A DNA stretch of 34,686 bases from an uncultured Bacillus sp. (GTDB taxonomy: Bacteria > Bacillota > Bacilli > Bacillales_B > DSM-18226): the NCBI RefSeq assembly GCF_946478885.1, contig NZ_CAMLDX010000030.1:1-34686 (forward strand), in the 5' to 3' direction. Position 1 is the first letter of the stretch, and each line of letters opens with the position of its first letter. Below are positions 25,310 through 34,612 of this stretch, piece by piece. Position numbers and translations under genes: made by a program. The notes below the pieces were generated by a model. The model saw only the letters and a program-made list of their open reading frames with translations. It was not told the origin of the DNA and searched no databases.

Positions 25310-26413
25310 TTAATTTGACGCAATCGTTTTTTTATTTAAAAATTGCTCCATCACTTTGATAAGTCCACTATTTTGTTCCTTCGAACCGACCGTCACGCGG
25401 ACCGCAGTCGGAAAACCTAATGCAACTCCTGAACGTACGATATAGCCTCTTTCAATGAAATATTGAAAGACTTCATCCCCGCTTATTCCGAAATCGATCA
25501 AAATAAAATTCGCCTGCGACGGAAAGAAATGTAATTGATGCGCCGAACAGAACTGCTCGAATTGCGCCATACCCTCACGGTTTTTCCCTCTACAGTCTGT
25601 AACATATTGCTGATCCTTCAATGCGGCTACAGCTGCAATCTGGCCTAGTGTATTTACATTAAACGGTTCTCTCACTGGCTCAAGGGCGTGAATTGTTGCA
25701 GAACTGGAAATACCGTACCCTACCCTTAATGCGGCAATTCCATAAATTTTAGAAAAAGTCCGTAATACAATTAAATTACTGTATCTTTCCAACAGTTCAA
25801 GTGCATGATGATAATCATCGGCCATCACATAATCATGGTATGCTTCATCAATAACGACCAGTATATCCTGTGGAACCCTATCAAGAAAAGCAGTTAATTT
25901 ATCCTTTGGAATATAATTTCCTGTTGGATTATTTGGACTGCATACCCAGACAATCGCTGTGTGATCATCAATGGCAGCTAGCATGCCATCTAAATCATGC
26001 TGACCATCTTCAAGTAGCGGGACTTCCCTTGCCTCCGCTCCTTCAACAATGGCATTATGCTTATACTGTGAGAAAGAAGGTGTAGCCATGACCGTATTTC
26101 TTCCAGGGAATAACAATGAACGGGAAATGATTTGAATGAGGTTATCTGCACCATTTCCGAAGATTAGTTGATTCTCTTCTACTTGAAGAAATTGTGCCAC
26201 TTCGCTCCGTAATCTCGTTGCATAGCCATCTGGATAGCGTTCAAAGCCCATTTCACTTTGCAATGCCTGCCAAACCTTCGGAGAACATCCAAAAGGATTT
26301 TCATTTGAAGCAAGCTTTACAATAGATTCAAGACCATACTCCCGTTTCACCGCATCTATATGTTTCCCTGGTTTATAGGGAGGAAGATCCAAAATTTGTT
26401 CTTTCCATTTCAT
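25310..26413 (-). CDS. hisC: Histidinol-phosphate / aromatic aminotransferase HisC
   Basis: 367 residues, class I/II PLP aminotransferase. In Bacillus it serves both histidine synthesis and the transamination of phenylpyruvate and 4-hydroxyphenylpyruvate, which explains its place in the aromatic operon. Visible: SNENPFG (36-42), NNPTG (161-165), DEAY (189-192), PLP lysine K222 in RTFSKIYG, and GLRVGYG-like ALRVGYG. ATG 26413 with AGAGGTG. Only 33 bp separate it from aroH; in B. subtilis six trp genes lie in this gap. Confidence 0.96.
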   Translation of the reverse strand: MKWKEQILDLPPYKPGKHIDAVKREYGLESIVKLASNENPFGCSPKVWQALQSEMGFERYPDGYATRLRSEVAQFLQVEENQLIFGNGADNLIQIISRSLLFPGRNTVMATPSFSQYKHNAIVEGAEAREVPLLEDGQHDLDGMLAAIDDHTAIVWVCSPNNPTGNYIPKDKLTAFLDRVPQDILVVIDEAYHDYVMADDYHHALELLERYSNLIVLRTFSKIYGIAALRVGYGISSSATIHALEPVREPFNVNTLGQIAAVAALKDQQYVTDCRGKNREGMAQFEQFCSAHQLHFFPSQANFILIDFGISGDEVFQYFIERGYIVRSGVALGFPTAVRVTVGSKEQNSGLIKVMEQFLNKKTIASN

Positions 26414-26446
26414 CGTTTATACACCTCTCATAATCAAATAATCAAT

Positions 26447-26809
26447 TTATTTTTTTAAGTCAGGTCTTAGGACAACTGCCCCTTCCAAATAGACGTGGTT
26501 TATTTCCCTTTGGCCTTTTGTTGTATTGATGTGCATCATAACACGGATGCATTTTTCCAATGCTCCATGTACACGGATTTCCTGCATACACATAACAGGG
26601 ACATAATCCCAGCCTTCAATGGCCCGCATCGCTCTGGCGGGAAAAGCCGCTGTAATCTCATCTGTCACAGAGATGAAGACGGAAGCAACTTGTTCCGGCT
26701 CAATCCCGTTTTCTGAGATCATCTGCTTTAATAGCCTGTTCGTTGCATGCAAAATCTCTTGTTCATTATTCGCTTGAATTGTAATGGCTCCTCGTACACC
26801 ACGAAACAC
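26447..26809 (-). CDS. aroH: Monofunctional chorismate mutase AroH
   Basis: 120 residues, AroH-class trimeric chorismate mutase (chorismate to prephenate). Active-site residues of the B. subtilis enzyme are matched with an offset of one: Arg6, Cys74, Glu77, Arg89 and Tyr107. GTG 26809 is chosen because GGGAGGGG lies five bases upstream and the conserved FRGVRGA starts there; the ATG at 26824 overlaps that ribosome binding site. Follows aroB by a few bases. Confidence 0.95.
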   Translation of the reverse strand: MFRGVRGAITIQANNEQEILHATNRLLKQMISENGIEPEQVASVFISVTDEITAAFPARAMRAIEGWDYVPVMCMQEIRVHGALEKCIRVMMHINTTKGQREINHVYLEGAVVLRPDLKK

Positions 26810-26823
26810 CGATACCCCTCCCA

Positions 26824-27894
26824 TTAAAAATTCTTTAATTCTCGGAGAATTTCCTTTTCCGTCATAACATGCAGAATAGGTGTTCCGATTTTTTCTAAAA
26901 GCACCATTCTTATTTGCTGACCTACAGATTTTTTATCACTTTTCATCCATTGAACTAAATGTTCCGGTGCTAAGCCTTCCGGTAACCCGGTTTGGTAGTC
27001 CAGTTTCGTCAGCCATTGATAGAAGGGCGCAAGTTCAAAGGACAACCCGCTGTACTTTATGCTCAGCTTTAAGGCAAACAGCATTCCAATAGCGACAGCT
27101 TCACCATGCGTAATACGGCCGTAGCCCATTTCCGCTTCAATTGCATGTCCAAGGGTATGTCCGAAGTTCAGATATGCCCTTACCCCGGTTTCCTTCTCAT
27201 CCTGTGCAACAATCGCACTTTTGATTTCAATCCCTCTCGCCAAAAAGCGGATGACATCCTCTTCATCGAGATTTGCTAAAGAAGTAATATGCACCATCAG
27301 CCAGCGATAAAAGGATTCGTCCTGGATTAATCCATGCTTTATAACCTCAGCAAAGCCGGAACGTCTTTCACTTAGCGGAAGACTCTTTAAAAACTGCATA
27401 TCATACACAACTGCTTCCGGCTGGTAAAAGGCACCAATCATATTCTTACCGGCAGGGTGGTTTATTGCAACCTTTCCTCCTACTGCACTATCATGGGCCA
27501 GAATGGTAGTCGGAATTTGGATAAAGGAAATGCCGCGCATAAAAGTAGCAGCGACAAAACCAGACAAGTCACCGACCGCCCCTCCCCCCAACGCAAGGAC
27601 CAAAGAATGGCGATCCAGCTTATGCTCTAGAGCAGCAGTCAGACACTCGTAATATACTTCAATTGTTTTCGCTTTTTCTCCGCTTGGCACAAGATGATGC
27701 TCTGTTGAAAAATCCAATAACACGGATTCCAATAAATTTAAATAAAGCGGGGCAACTGTCTCATCTGTTATAATAAAAATTTTCGTTAATTTAGGCAGCC
27801 TTTGTCTGATGATCTCAGGCAGACGATTAACCGCACCGGCACTGACATATACGGGATAAGTTTTTAAAGGAGTTTGCACAGAAAGCTCAATCAT
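26824..27894 (-). CDS. aroB: 3-dehydroquinate synthase AroB
   Basis: 356 residues. Second shikimate step; NAD and a divalent metal needed. NAD loop LALGGGAVGDLSGFVAATF, metal-ligand regions around HGLIQDE and FGHTLGHAIE. Start ATG 27894 overlaps the aroC stop by one base (TAATG), suggesting coupling. Confidence 0.97.
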   Translation of the reverse strand: MIELSVQTPLKTYPVYVSAGAVNRLPEIIRQRLPKLTKIFIITDETVAPLYLNLLESVLLDFSTEHHLVPSGEKAKTIEVYYECLTAALEHKLDRHSLVLALGGGAVGDLSGFVAATFMRGISFIQIPTTILAHDSAVGGKVAINHPAGKNMIGAFYQPEAVVYDMQFLKSLPLSERRSGFAEVIKHGLIQDESFYRWLMVHITSLANLDEEDVIRFLARGIEIKSAIVAQDEKETGVRAYLNFGHTLGHAIEAEMGYGRITHGEAVAIGMLFALKLSIKYSGLSFELAPFYQWLTKLDYQTGLPEGLAPEHLVQWMKSDKKSVGQQIRMVLLEKIGTPILHVMTEKEILRELKNF

Positions 27895-29063
27895 TAAAAT
27901 TCCCTCGCATACTGACGTTGATCTTCAACTGCGGCTTTTAGGGCATCAAATCTGTCCGCATAAAATTGATCCACGATTGCGGCTGCCAATTCCCACGCGA
28001 CAACACTTTCCGCAACAACCGCTGCTGCCGGTACGGCACAGCTATCCGATCGTTCAATACTGGCGGAAAACAGCTCTTTTGTTTCAATATCCACACTTTG
28101 CAACGGTTTATATAAAGTCGGTATCGGCTTCATTACACCTCTAATAACTAAAGGCATCCCTGTCGTCATGCCTCCCTCAAGTCCACCTAACCGATTTGTT
28201 TTCCGGTAAAAACCATTCTCTTTATCCCAGGCAATTTCATCATGAACCTCACTGCCAGGTTTATGGGCTGCCTCAAAGCCTATGCCGAATTCAACGCCTT
28301 TAAAGGCATTTATGCTGACAATTGCTGCTGCCAGCTTCGCATCAAGCTTGCGATCATAGTGGACATAGCTGCCAACCCCTGCAGGCATGCCTTCAACAAT
28401 GACTTCGACAATTCCGCCAATGGAATCGCCATTTTCCTTCGCAGTATCGATTGCTTTCATCATTTCTTTTTCCGCTTCCGGGTCAAGACAGCGAACTGGC
28501 GAGGCCTCTGTGAGTTCCTGCAGTTTTTGAATGGACGTGTACCCAGCCTCATTTGCTTTTACACCGCCGATTTCGATAACGTGCGAAGCAACCTCAATGC
28601 CGAGCAGTTTTAATAATTTCTTGGCAACAGCGCCTGCCGCAACACGAACTGTTGTTTCCCGCGCGGAAGAACGCTCCAATACATTACGCATATCACGGTG
28701 CCCATACTTCAAAGCACCATTCAAATCAGCATGTCCTGGGCGGGGACGGGTAATTTTCCGCTGTATGTCATCCTCATTACCCTCAAACGGCTCTGGACCC
28801 ATGATTTTCGTCCAATGCTTCCAATCGTTGTTTTCTACTGCCAGTGCCACCGGTGACCCTAGAGTTACACCATGCCTTACACCGCTGGTAATGGCCGCTG
28901 TGTCCGTTTCAATCTCCATTCTCCGACCGCGTCCGTATCCTTTTTGTCTTCTTGCTAATTGCTCATTAATGTCTTCTTGTAACAGAGGCATCCCCGCAGG
29001 CAATCCCTCAATAATGGTTGTCAATTGGGGCCCGTGTGATTCCCCTGCTGTTAAATATCTCAT
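27894..29063 (-). CDS. aroC: Chorismate synthase (aroF in B. subtilis naming)
   Basis: 389 residues. Converts EPSP to chorismate using reduced FMN. Signatures: GESHGP near the N-terminus, [11 protein letters not shown] (about 45-55), [17 protein letters not shown], and [15 protein letters not shown]. The [16 protein letters not shown] stretch [13 protein letters not shown] is also present. First gene of the aroC-aroB-aroH-hisC-tyrA-aroA cluster. ATG 29063 with AAGGGAGAAAGAGA. Confidence 0.97.
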   Translation of the reverse strand: MRYLTAGESHGPQLTTIIEGLPAGMPLLQEDINEQLARRQKGYGRGRRMEIETDTAAITSGVRHGVTLGSPVALAVENNDWKHWTKIMGPEPFEGNEDDIQRKITRPRPGHADLNGALKYGHRDMRNVLERSSARETTVRVAAGAVAKKLLKLLGIEVASHVIEIGGVKANEAGYTSIQKLQELTEASPVRCLDPEAEKEMMKAIDTAKENGDSIGGIVEVIVEGMPAGVGSYVHYDRKLDAKLAAAIVSINAFKGVEFGIGFEAAHKPGSEVHDEIAWDKENGFYRKTNRLGGLEGGMTTGMPLVIRGVMKPIPTLYKPLQSVDIETKELFSASIERSDSCAVPAAAVVAESVVAWELAAAIVDQFYADRFDALKAAVEDQRQYAREF

Positions 29064-29129
29064 TCTCTCTTTCTCCCTTCAAAGCGTTAAAGGATTATGT
29101 ACCAATATAACATATGATTAAAAAATAGA

Positions 29130-29154
29130 ATAGTAACTTTTCGAAAATTACTAT
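29130..29154. terminator. AT-rich hairpin between cheR and aroC
   Basis: ATAGTAA (29130-29136) pairs with TTACTAT (29148-29154), and the centre TTTTCGAAAA is itself palindromic, making a long stem with one bulged base. On the minus strand it is followed by TCTATTTTTT. It may weakly terminate cheR, or affect entry into the aromatic operon. Confidence 0.35.
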
Positions 29155-29207
29155 AATAAAATTTAGAACGCACTACTTGATCCAATAAAGTTTAACCCAT
29201 CTATCCG

Positions 29208-29996
29208 CTATTTTTCCGTCGGTATTTTTCGATAGAAAAATGTTTCCATCGCTTCAAGGTCATACGTAGCTGAATTAAAAATTTGCTCTGTGCTGCCGAC
29301 AAAAAAAACCCCTTCCGGATTCAATGCCCGGGAAAATTTATGATATAGATTGACCTTAGCCTCTTCGGTAAAATATATCAACACATTACGGCAAACAATT
29401 AAATCAAATGGACCGCCGAACGGATCGGCCAATAAATTATGTTTTTTAAATCGGACGCTTCTTTTGATATCTTCGGATACAAAATATAGCGATCGCTCCT
29501 TCACGAAGTACTTTCTTTTCATATCAGCCGGCAATTCATTCAAAGAACGTTCAGAATACATGCCTAGCTTCGCTCTTGAAATGACATTCTCATCTATGTC
29601 CGTTGCCAGAATGTCTATTTGTGAGAACGGCAACCATTTGGACATAATCATCGCAATCGTATACGGCTCTTCCCCAGTCGAGCAGGCCGCACTCCAGATT
29701 TTCGGTTTTCTGGTCCGTTTGAGAATTCCCGGCAGTATTTTATTTTCCAGTACATCCCACCGATTGCTATTGCGGTAAAATTCAGATACATTAATCGTCA
29801 TTCGATCCAAAAATTCATTCAGCAGCTCCAAATCATGCGATAGAGCGGCAAAATATTCTTCAAAGGAGTGAAAGCCCCTTTTCTCGTATAGAGAGACCAG
29901 CCTGCGCTTCATTTGTGCCTCTTTATACAGTGCCAGGTCAATCCCTGTTTTTTTCTTAATTCCGTTGATAAATTTTGCATAATCATCTGGAAACAT
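29208..29996 (-). CDS. cheR: Chemotaxis protein methyltransferase CheR
   Basis: 262 residues. Uses S-adenosylmethionine to methylate glutamates of chemoreceptors. An N-terminal helical domain (about 1-75, with basic KEAQMKRRL) and a Rossmann domain with [16 protein letters not shown] (SAM loop), ATDID, and [12 protein letters not shown]. The beta-subdomain and the C-terminal STEQIF motif are present. ATG 29996 with GAGGAG. Its place between ndk and the aromatic genes is the conserved Bacillus order, and implies a motile organism. Confidence 0.96.
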   Translation of the reverse strand: MFPDDYAKFINGIKKKTGIDLALYKEAQMKRRLVSLYEKRGFHSFEEYFAALSHDLELLNEFLDRMTINVSEFYRNSNRWDVLENKILPGILKRTRKPKIWSAACSTGEEPYTIAMIMSKWLPFSQIDILATDIDENVISRAKLGMYSERSLNELPADMKRKYFVKERSLYFVSEDIKRSVRFKKHNLLADPFGGPFDLIVCRNVLIYFTEEAKVNLYHKFSRALNPEGVFFVGSTEQIFNSATYDLEAMETFFYRKIPTEK

Positions 29997-30116
29997 TCTA
30001 ATACTCCTCTAGTAAGATATCCTTAGTATAGCGAAAAAAGAATATTTGGTGATATTTTTATCAAAATTTAGCGAAAAACACAGGCGTGAATTTAACGATT
30101 TTCTTTTCTTTCCTGT

Positions 30117-30143
30117 AAAAAAAACACTTGCAAATGCAAGTGT
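30117..30143 (-). terminator. Intrinsic terminator of ndk
   Basis: Minus strand: perfect 8-bp stem ACACTTGC/GCAAGTGT with a 4-nt loop, then eight T, eight bases past the ndk stop. Confidence 0.9.
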
Positions 30144-30151
30144 CCTCTTCA

Positions 30152-30598
30152 TTAATATATCCATTGATTGATTAATTTACCATATTCCACTAGTTCGTTT
30201 TCATTAAAGAATAAGGCAATTTCACGAACCGCACTTTCCGGAGAGTCTGAACCGTGAATGACATTTTTTCCTACAGTGATGCCGAAATCACCGCGGATTG
30301 TCCCTGGTGCCGCATCCTTTGGATTCGTAGAACCCATCATTTGGCGTGCAGTTGCAATCACGTTTTCTCCTTCCCATACCATGGCAAATACAGGACTTGA
30401 AGTAATAAAATCAACCAGTTCTCCGAAGAACGGACGCTCTTTATGCTCAGCATAATGATTACCAGCTAATTCAGTTGAAATGCTCATTAATTTGGCGCCA
30501 ACAAGACGAAATCCTTTCTTTTCGAAACGGGAAACGATTTCACCGATTAAATTGCGCTGTACCCCGTCAGGTTTTACCATTAAAAATGTTTTTTCCAT
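30152..30598 (-). CDS. ndk: Nucleoside diphosphate kinase Ndk
   Basis: 148 residues. Transfers gamma-phosphate between NTPs and NDPs through a phosphohistidine. Catalytic His115 in [22 protein letters not shown] at the N-terminus; [21 protein letters not shown] 30598 gives the family length; in-frame codons to 30619 are extra. It has its own promoter just downstream of the hepT stop and its own terminator, so it is a single-gene unit. Confidence 0.97.
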   Translation of the reverse strand: MEKTFLMVKPDGVQRNLIGEIVSRFEKKGFRLVGAKLMSISTELAGNHYAEHKERPFFGELVDFITSSPVFAMVWEGENVIATARQMMGSTNPKDAAPGTIRGDFGITVGKNVIHGSDSPESAVREIALFFNENELVEYGKLINQWIY

Positions 30599-30697
30599 GA
30601 ATTCAACCCCTATGACCATATTGTTATGTATAACGAATCTGTATTGGATGAGAGCTCAACGTTTCTGCCGCTTCTCCACTAAAACCAGTTCATGGAA

Positions 30698-30726
30698 ATA
30701 GTACCATTTTTTCGAAAATTACGCAA
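30698..30726 (-). promoter_or_regulatory. Promoter of ndk
   Basis: Minus strand: -35 TTGCGT (30721-30726), 17-nt spacer, -10 TACTAT (30698-30703), beginning right after the hepT stop codon. Confidence 0.6.
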
Positions 30727-30730
30727 CAAC

Positions 30731-31693
30731 TCAAAACTTGCGATTCCCAATATAGGTAGCAATATTTTTTAACGCGGTATTCGCTTTATTTTTTGGCAAT
30801 TCTTCTAACAAGGCAAGTGCTTTATTTAAATAGGTGCTACTAACATTTCTAGCCTGATCAATTGCATCCGACTGCTTGATTTTCAAGATTAGGGCGTCAA
30901 TTTCCTCCCGTGCCATATGTTCATGGACTTTCAGAATATCCGGACGGATTACCGCATTCTCCATAGCAAATAACACAGGCAGTGTGATATTTCCCTGAAG
31001 CAAATCCCCGCCTGCAGGCTTCCCTAATTCCTTTTCAGTTCCGGTAAAATCAAGAATATCATCAATAATTTGATAGGACATTCCAACATAATACCCAAAC
31101 CGTGCGAGCTTCTGATGCATTTCTTTTTCCACATCGGCAGCAATCGCTCCAAGCTGACAGCTCGCTGCAATCAGCAAAGCTGTTTTTCTTTTGATCCTGC
31201 GCAAATAGTCTTTTATATGTTGGTCAAAGCGATATTTATCTTCCATTTGTTCGATTTCGCCGACGCATAATTCAACCATGGTATTGGATAGAATCCGATG
31301 AGCTTCCGGCTTATCAATTTGCGTCATCAGTTCAAGAGAACGGGCAAAAATATAATCCCCCGTATACATGGCAACCAGATTATCCCACTTTTCCTTTACC
31401 GTCGGCTGCCCTCTCCGAATCTCGGCATCGTCAATGACATCATCGTGAATTAATGAAGCAGCGTGAATTAATTCGAGAGAAACAGCGACCTTTTTAATGG
31501 TATGTATATCATAAGTGCCAAATTTGGCTGCGAGCAGAACAAAAATAGGACGAATCCTTTTTCCTCCTGCCTGCAGCAGATGAAGGGAGGCTTTTCGCAA
31601 TAATGCTGAATCTGCCTGTACTGCCTCTTCCAGTGTTCTTTCGATGATATCTAAATCCGACTTTAAAAATGAATACATCATTTTAAATTTCAT
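30731..31693 (-). CDS. hepT: Heptaprenyl diphosphate synthase component II HepT
   Basis: 320 residues. Catalytic subunit of the two-component trans-prenyltransferase that builds the C35 side chain of menaquinone-7. First aspartate-rich motif DDVIDD (84-89) followed by RRGQPT, second DDILD (211-215), and GGKRIRP (43-49). ATG 31693 has AAGGTGG and starts at the conserved MKFKMMYSFL; upstream in-frame codons lack support. Third gene after hepS and menG. Confidence 0.96.
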   Translation of the reverse strand: MKFKMMYSFLKSDLDIIERTLEEAVQADSALLRKASLHLLQAGGKRIRPIFVLLAAKFGTYDIHTIKKVAVSLELIHAASLIHDDVIDDAEIRRGQPTVKEKWDNLVAMYTGDYIFARSLELMTQIDKPEAHRILSNTMVELCVGEIEQMEDKYRFDQHIKDYLRRIKRKTALLIAASCQLGAIAADVEKEMHQKLARFGYYVGMSYQIIDDILDFTGTEKELGKPAGGDLLQGNITLPVLFAMENAVIRPDILKVHEHMAREEIDALILKIKQSDAIDQARNVSSTYLNKALALLEELPKNKANTALKNIATYIGNRKF

Positions 31694-31770
31694 ACCCGTA
31701 TCCACCTTGCTAAAACCCCTGCCTGCCAAACTTAACTACTTGATTAACAAACAGAAACCTCTATTTATTT

Positions 31771-32466
31771 TTATTTATAGCCAATATGAACAGCGGCAAC
31801 TCCGCCAGTATACGGCTTATATATAACCTTCTGCAAACCTGCTCTCCTAAACATCTCAGCAAGTTCTTTCATTCCTGGAAAGTCACGCGCTGATTCCTGA
31901 AGCCATGAATACTCCTGATAGCTTTTTGCGAACAGCTTGCCAAAAAAAGGCATAATAAAGCGAAAATAGAAATAATACAATTGCTTGTAACCGATTAAAG
32001 TTGGCTGTGATGTTTCCAGACAAACGACTATTCCCTCAGGCTTGACAACCCGTGTCATCTCTTTTAAAACCTGCATATAATCCGGTACATTTCTTAGTCC
32101 GAAACCGATAGTAACATAGTCAAATGTATTATCCGGAAATGGCAATTCCATCGCATTTCCGTGAATTAACTGAACCTGCTTATATCCCTTGACCTTTTCT
32201 TCCCCGATTTTCAGCATATTTTTACTGAAATCAAGGCCGGTGACTTTCCCTTCCTGCCCGACTGCCTCAGCCAGTGCAATTGTCCAGTCAGCTGTTCCAC
32301 AGCATACATCCAGCGCCTTTGCTCCCCTTTGGACATTCATTTGTTTCATTGTGTCTGAACGCCATCTTTTATGCTGCTGAAAGCTGATGACGGAGTTCAT
32401 TTTATCGTAGGAACCGTAAATCTTTTCAAATACATGATGGACTCTTTCCTCTTTTGATTGCTCCAT
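31771..32466 (-). CDS. menG: Demethylmenaquinone methyltransferase MenG (MenH/UbiE)
   Basis: 231 residues, class I SAM methyltransferase. Last step of menaquinone synthesis: C-methylation of the ring. Signatures [17 protein letters not shown], the SAM loop [15 protein letters not shown], and [13 protein letters not shown] are those of the UbiE/MenG family. ATG 32466 lies four bases after the hepS stop. Between the two heptaprenyl synthase genes, as in B. subtilis. Confidence 0.96.
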   Translation of the reverse strand: MEQSKEERVHHVFEKIYGSYDKMNSVISFQQHKRWRSDTMKQMNVQRGAKALDVCCGTADWTIALAEAVGQEGKVTGLDFSKNMLKIGEEKVKGYKQVQLIHGNAMELPFPDNTFDYVTIGFGLRNVPDYMQVLKEMTRVVKPEGIVVCLETSQPTLIGYKQLYYFYFRFIMPFFGKLFAKSYQEYSWLQESARDFPGMKELAEMFRRAGLQKVIYKPYTGGVAAVHIGYK

Positions 32467-32470
32467 TTCA

Positions 32471-33283
32471 TTACCCTTCTTCCGCCAATGTTTTGGTTAT
32501 CGAATGCTGAACAGCGATAATTTGATCCATTCTTTTTCGTAAACAATCATTGATTTGCGGAAACTGATGAATTTCTTGTTCAACCAAATTTGCTGTATAT
32601 TCAATATATCTGTCACAAATCGTTAGCAAATGTTTTTTTTGTTCATTGGATTTATCCTGCGTCTTTTTTGCAAAAATAATTTTCTCCAAAGCATCAAAGA
32701 CAAAAGAATGTCCGGTTTCTTCAAACTGGTTTCTTTCAGAAGCTAGGCGTTTGACGAGTAATAGATTGGAGATCAGATCGTTCCACTTCTTTATTCCGCC
32801 ATATTCAATCAGCTTGCCGAACAATGAAAATTCAATCGTTTTCATACTATTAATTAAGTCCTCTATATTCACTGGATCTTTATGATAAACGAAGACTTTA
32901 TGCTCATTAATATTTTTGACACCCTCGGACAGCATTTTGATGATCTGGATGTCACTGATTTCCGCTAAATATTTATAATATAAACCGCTATAATAATCAC
33001 CAGCAAGAACCGTCAGTTGCCGGACCTTCATGCTGGACTCATCTTTCAGTTCAATGGAAACCAAATCATGAGTATCAAGAGCGATTTGCATGAGCATGAT
33101 TGCAATGACAAATGTGTCTTTTTCAGACGGGGACAATTCAAGTTGATCTAAGATCGAAATAAGAATCAGAATCTTATCTTCATCAATGACTGGGGAACTA
33201 ATATATTGGCGTAAATAAGGATGGAGTACATGTCGCTCAATCCTCTCCTTCATTTCAGCTAGTTTTTTTTCATATTCATACAA
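32471..33283 (-). CDS. hepS: Heptaprenyl diphosphate synthase component I HepS
   Basis: 270 residues, all-helical, no aspartate-rich motifs. Matches the noncatalytic HepS subunit, which sets chain length with HepT. Visible family-like segments are DTHDLVS and [18 protein letters not shown]. Start is TTG 33283 after AAGGGTGAT; a nearby ATG is closed at once by a stop. Slightly longer than B. subtilis HepS (about 251). The position before menG-hepT is decisive. Confidence 0.9.
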   Translation of the reverse strand: MYEYEKKLAEMKERIERHVLHPYLRQYISSPVIDEDKILILISILDQLELSPSEKDTFVIAIMLMQIALDTHDLVSIELKDESSMKVRQLTVLAGDYYSGLYYKYLAEISDIQIIKMLSEGVKNINEHKVFVYHKDPVNIEDLINSMKTIEFSLFGKLIEYGGIKKWNDLISNLLLVKRLASERNQFEETGHSFVFDALEKIIFAKKTQDKSNEQKKHLLTICDRYIEYTANLVEQEIHQFPQINDCLRKRMDQIIAVQHSITKTLAEEG

Positions 33284-33388
33284 TCATATCACCCTTGTAT
33301 CCCCAATTTTCCTTGCTCAATAAAAATTCAACCCGTTTCTCATATGAATGAAATATAAATTATATTTTTCACACAATAAACAGAGACA

Positions 33389-33417
33389 ATTATATCATAA
33401 AAAAGTCGCTATGACAT
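33389..33417 (-). promoter_or_regulatory. Promoter of hepS-menG-hepT
   Basis: Minus strand: -35 ATGTCA (33412-33417), 17-nt spacer, perfect -10 TATAAT (33389-33394), downstream of mtrB. Confidence 0.6.
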
Positions 33418-33438
33418 GTATTCGCGGGTAATTTCCGG

Positions 33439-33675
33439 CTATTTTTTTCCTTCGCTTTCAACATTACCATAATGTGTTTTGATGAGTGCGTCACCGCGGA
33501 TTTTAATAGCGGAAGTATGCTCGGTAAACTGGGCAATCATGACTTCGCCCTTATCCAGCTTCTCAGAATGATGGAACCTGGTATCCGATCCCCGTGTCAG
33601 GCCAATGACATGTACTCCGTCTTCCTTCGCTTTGATGACTACATATTCGCTTGTAACCGTTTTATTCTCTTCCAA
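33439..33675 (-). CDS. mtrB: trp RNA-binding attenuation protein TRAP (MtrB)
   Basis: 78 residues. Forms an 11-mer ring that, with tryptophan, binds (G/U)AG repeats in trp leader RNA. RNA-contact residues are conserved with an offset of two from B. subtilis: Lys39, Lys58 and Arg60 (in EKLDKGE and AIKIRG). Thr27/Gly29 and HTSAIK fit the tryptophan pocket. Start is TTG 33675 with AAAGGATGGAG upstream. Lies about 100 bp after folE. The trp genes it would control are not in this window. Confidence 0.96.
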   Translation of the reverse strand: MEENKTVTSEYVVIKAKEDGVHVIGLTRGSDTRFHHSEKLDKGEVMIAQFTEHTSAIKIRGDALIKTHYGNVESEGKK

Positions 33676-33775
33676 ACTACTCCATCCTTTCTAAAGCGAA
33701 AAGGACGAACATCCTTTCCATTTCCCTTTGCCAAATCTTATACTATTTCCAAGTCAAATTCGGTATTTGCATCTA

Positions 33776-34345
33776 TCAGTTATTTTTGATTAATGACAAC
33801 ACTTCTTGACGGGCAGACACATCTTTTAGAAAAATACCGCGGACAGCGGAAGTAACAGTCTTTGAGCCCGGCTTCTTCACTCCGCGCATCGTCATGCACA
33901 TATGCTCTGCCTCAACAATAACCATCACACCATACGGGTCAAGCGTTTCCATAATACTATTGGCAATAGTTGAGGTTATTCTTTCCTGCAGCTGTGGCCG
34001 TTTTGCGACTGCTTCCACCGCTCTGGCCAGCTTGCTTAATCCTGTTACCTTCCCGTTGCGCGGGATATAAGCAATGTGTGCCTTACCAAAGAATGGAACT
34101 AAATGATGCTCACACATCGAATAAAAGGATATGTCCTTTACTAAGACTAACTCTTCATGATCTTCCGTAAAAACTGTTTCAAAATACTCCTTCGGATCAT
34201 CTTGCAAGCCGCTGAATACTTCTTCATACATCTTTGCAACACGCTTTGGCGTATCTACAAGACCTTCACGATTTGGATCCTCTCCAATGGCTTCTATAAT
34301 TAAACGTACCGCTTCTTCAATCTGGGTACGGTTCATATTTGACAT
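33776..34345 (-). CDS. folE: GTP cyclohydrolase I FolE
   Basis: 189 residues. First step of tetrahydrofolate synthesis: GTP to dihydroneopterin triphosphate. Zinc ligands Cys78 and His81 (MCEHH) and Cys150 (CMTMRG). Motifs [10 protein letters not shown] and [13 protein letters not shown] 34345 with AGGAGGAAGG is chosen and gives the family length; upstream in-frame codons to 34375 overlap the ribosome binding site. Same order (hbs-folE-mtrB) as B. subtilis, where folE is called mtrA. Confidence 0.97.
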   Translation of the reverse strand: MSNMNRTQIEEAVRLIIEAIGEDPNREGLVDTPKRVAKMYEEVFSGLQDDPKEYFETVFTEDHEELVLVKDISFYSMCEHHLVPFFGKAHIAYIPRNGKVTGLSKLARAVEAVAKRPQLQERITSTIANSIMETLDPYGVMVIVEAEHMCMTMRGVKKPGSKTVTSAVRGIFLKDVSARQEVLSLIKNN

Positions 34346-34396
34346 TGATACCTTCCTCCTAAATTCGTCCAACAATCGGACTTCCCCTGAATTTCT

Positions 34397-34450
34397 TCAT
34401 AGGAACATAACAATAGCTCCAACAAAACATATGCCTGCTGTCAATTCCAC
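34397..34450 (-). CDS. Possible 17-residue hydrophobic leader peptide before folE
   Basis: GTG 34450 with AGGAGAG eight bases upstream (34459-34465) reads MELTAGICFVGAIVMFL and stops 51 bp before folE. The peptide is almost wholly hydrophobic. The ribosome binding site is strong and well spaced, and lies just after the predicted transcription start. It may be a leader peptide or a small membrane peptide. Confidence 0.4.
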   Translation of the reverse strand: MELTAGICFVGAIVMFL

Positions 34451-34475
34451 TGCTGTGTCTCTCCTATCCTTATCC

Positions 34476-34505
34476 ATATTAGCATATTTTTTTTCATTCC
34501 GGCAA
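34476..34505 (-). promoter_or_regulatory. Promoter candidate for folE-mtrB
   Basis: Minus strand: -35 TTGCCG (34500-34505), 18-nt spacer, -10 TAATAT (34476-34481). Confidence 0.5.
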
Positions 34506-34570
34506 AAGGTAAAAATAAAAGCGTCACGTTATACAGCCTGCATCCTGGATTTGGAATAGAAGATTCATAA

Positions 34571-34597
34571 AAAAACCGCGATGTGATCGCGGTTTTT
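34571..34597 (-). terminator. Intrinsic terminator of hbs
   Basis: A 12-bp stem (34571-34582 with 34586-34597, core CCGCGAT) with a GTG loop and a T-run on the minus strand, 16 bp past the hbs stop. The arms are A/T-flanked on both sides, so it may be bidirectional. Confidence 0.92.
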
Positions 34598-34612
34598 AAG
34601 CACTTTATGTAA

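Noticed and set aside
28531..29121. 196-codon plus-strand ORF antisense to aroC
   Set aside because: Its length comes from the codon bias of the conserved chorismate synthase gene on the other strand; no family resemblance or ribosome binding site.
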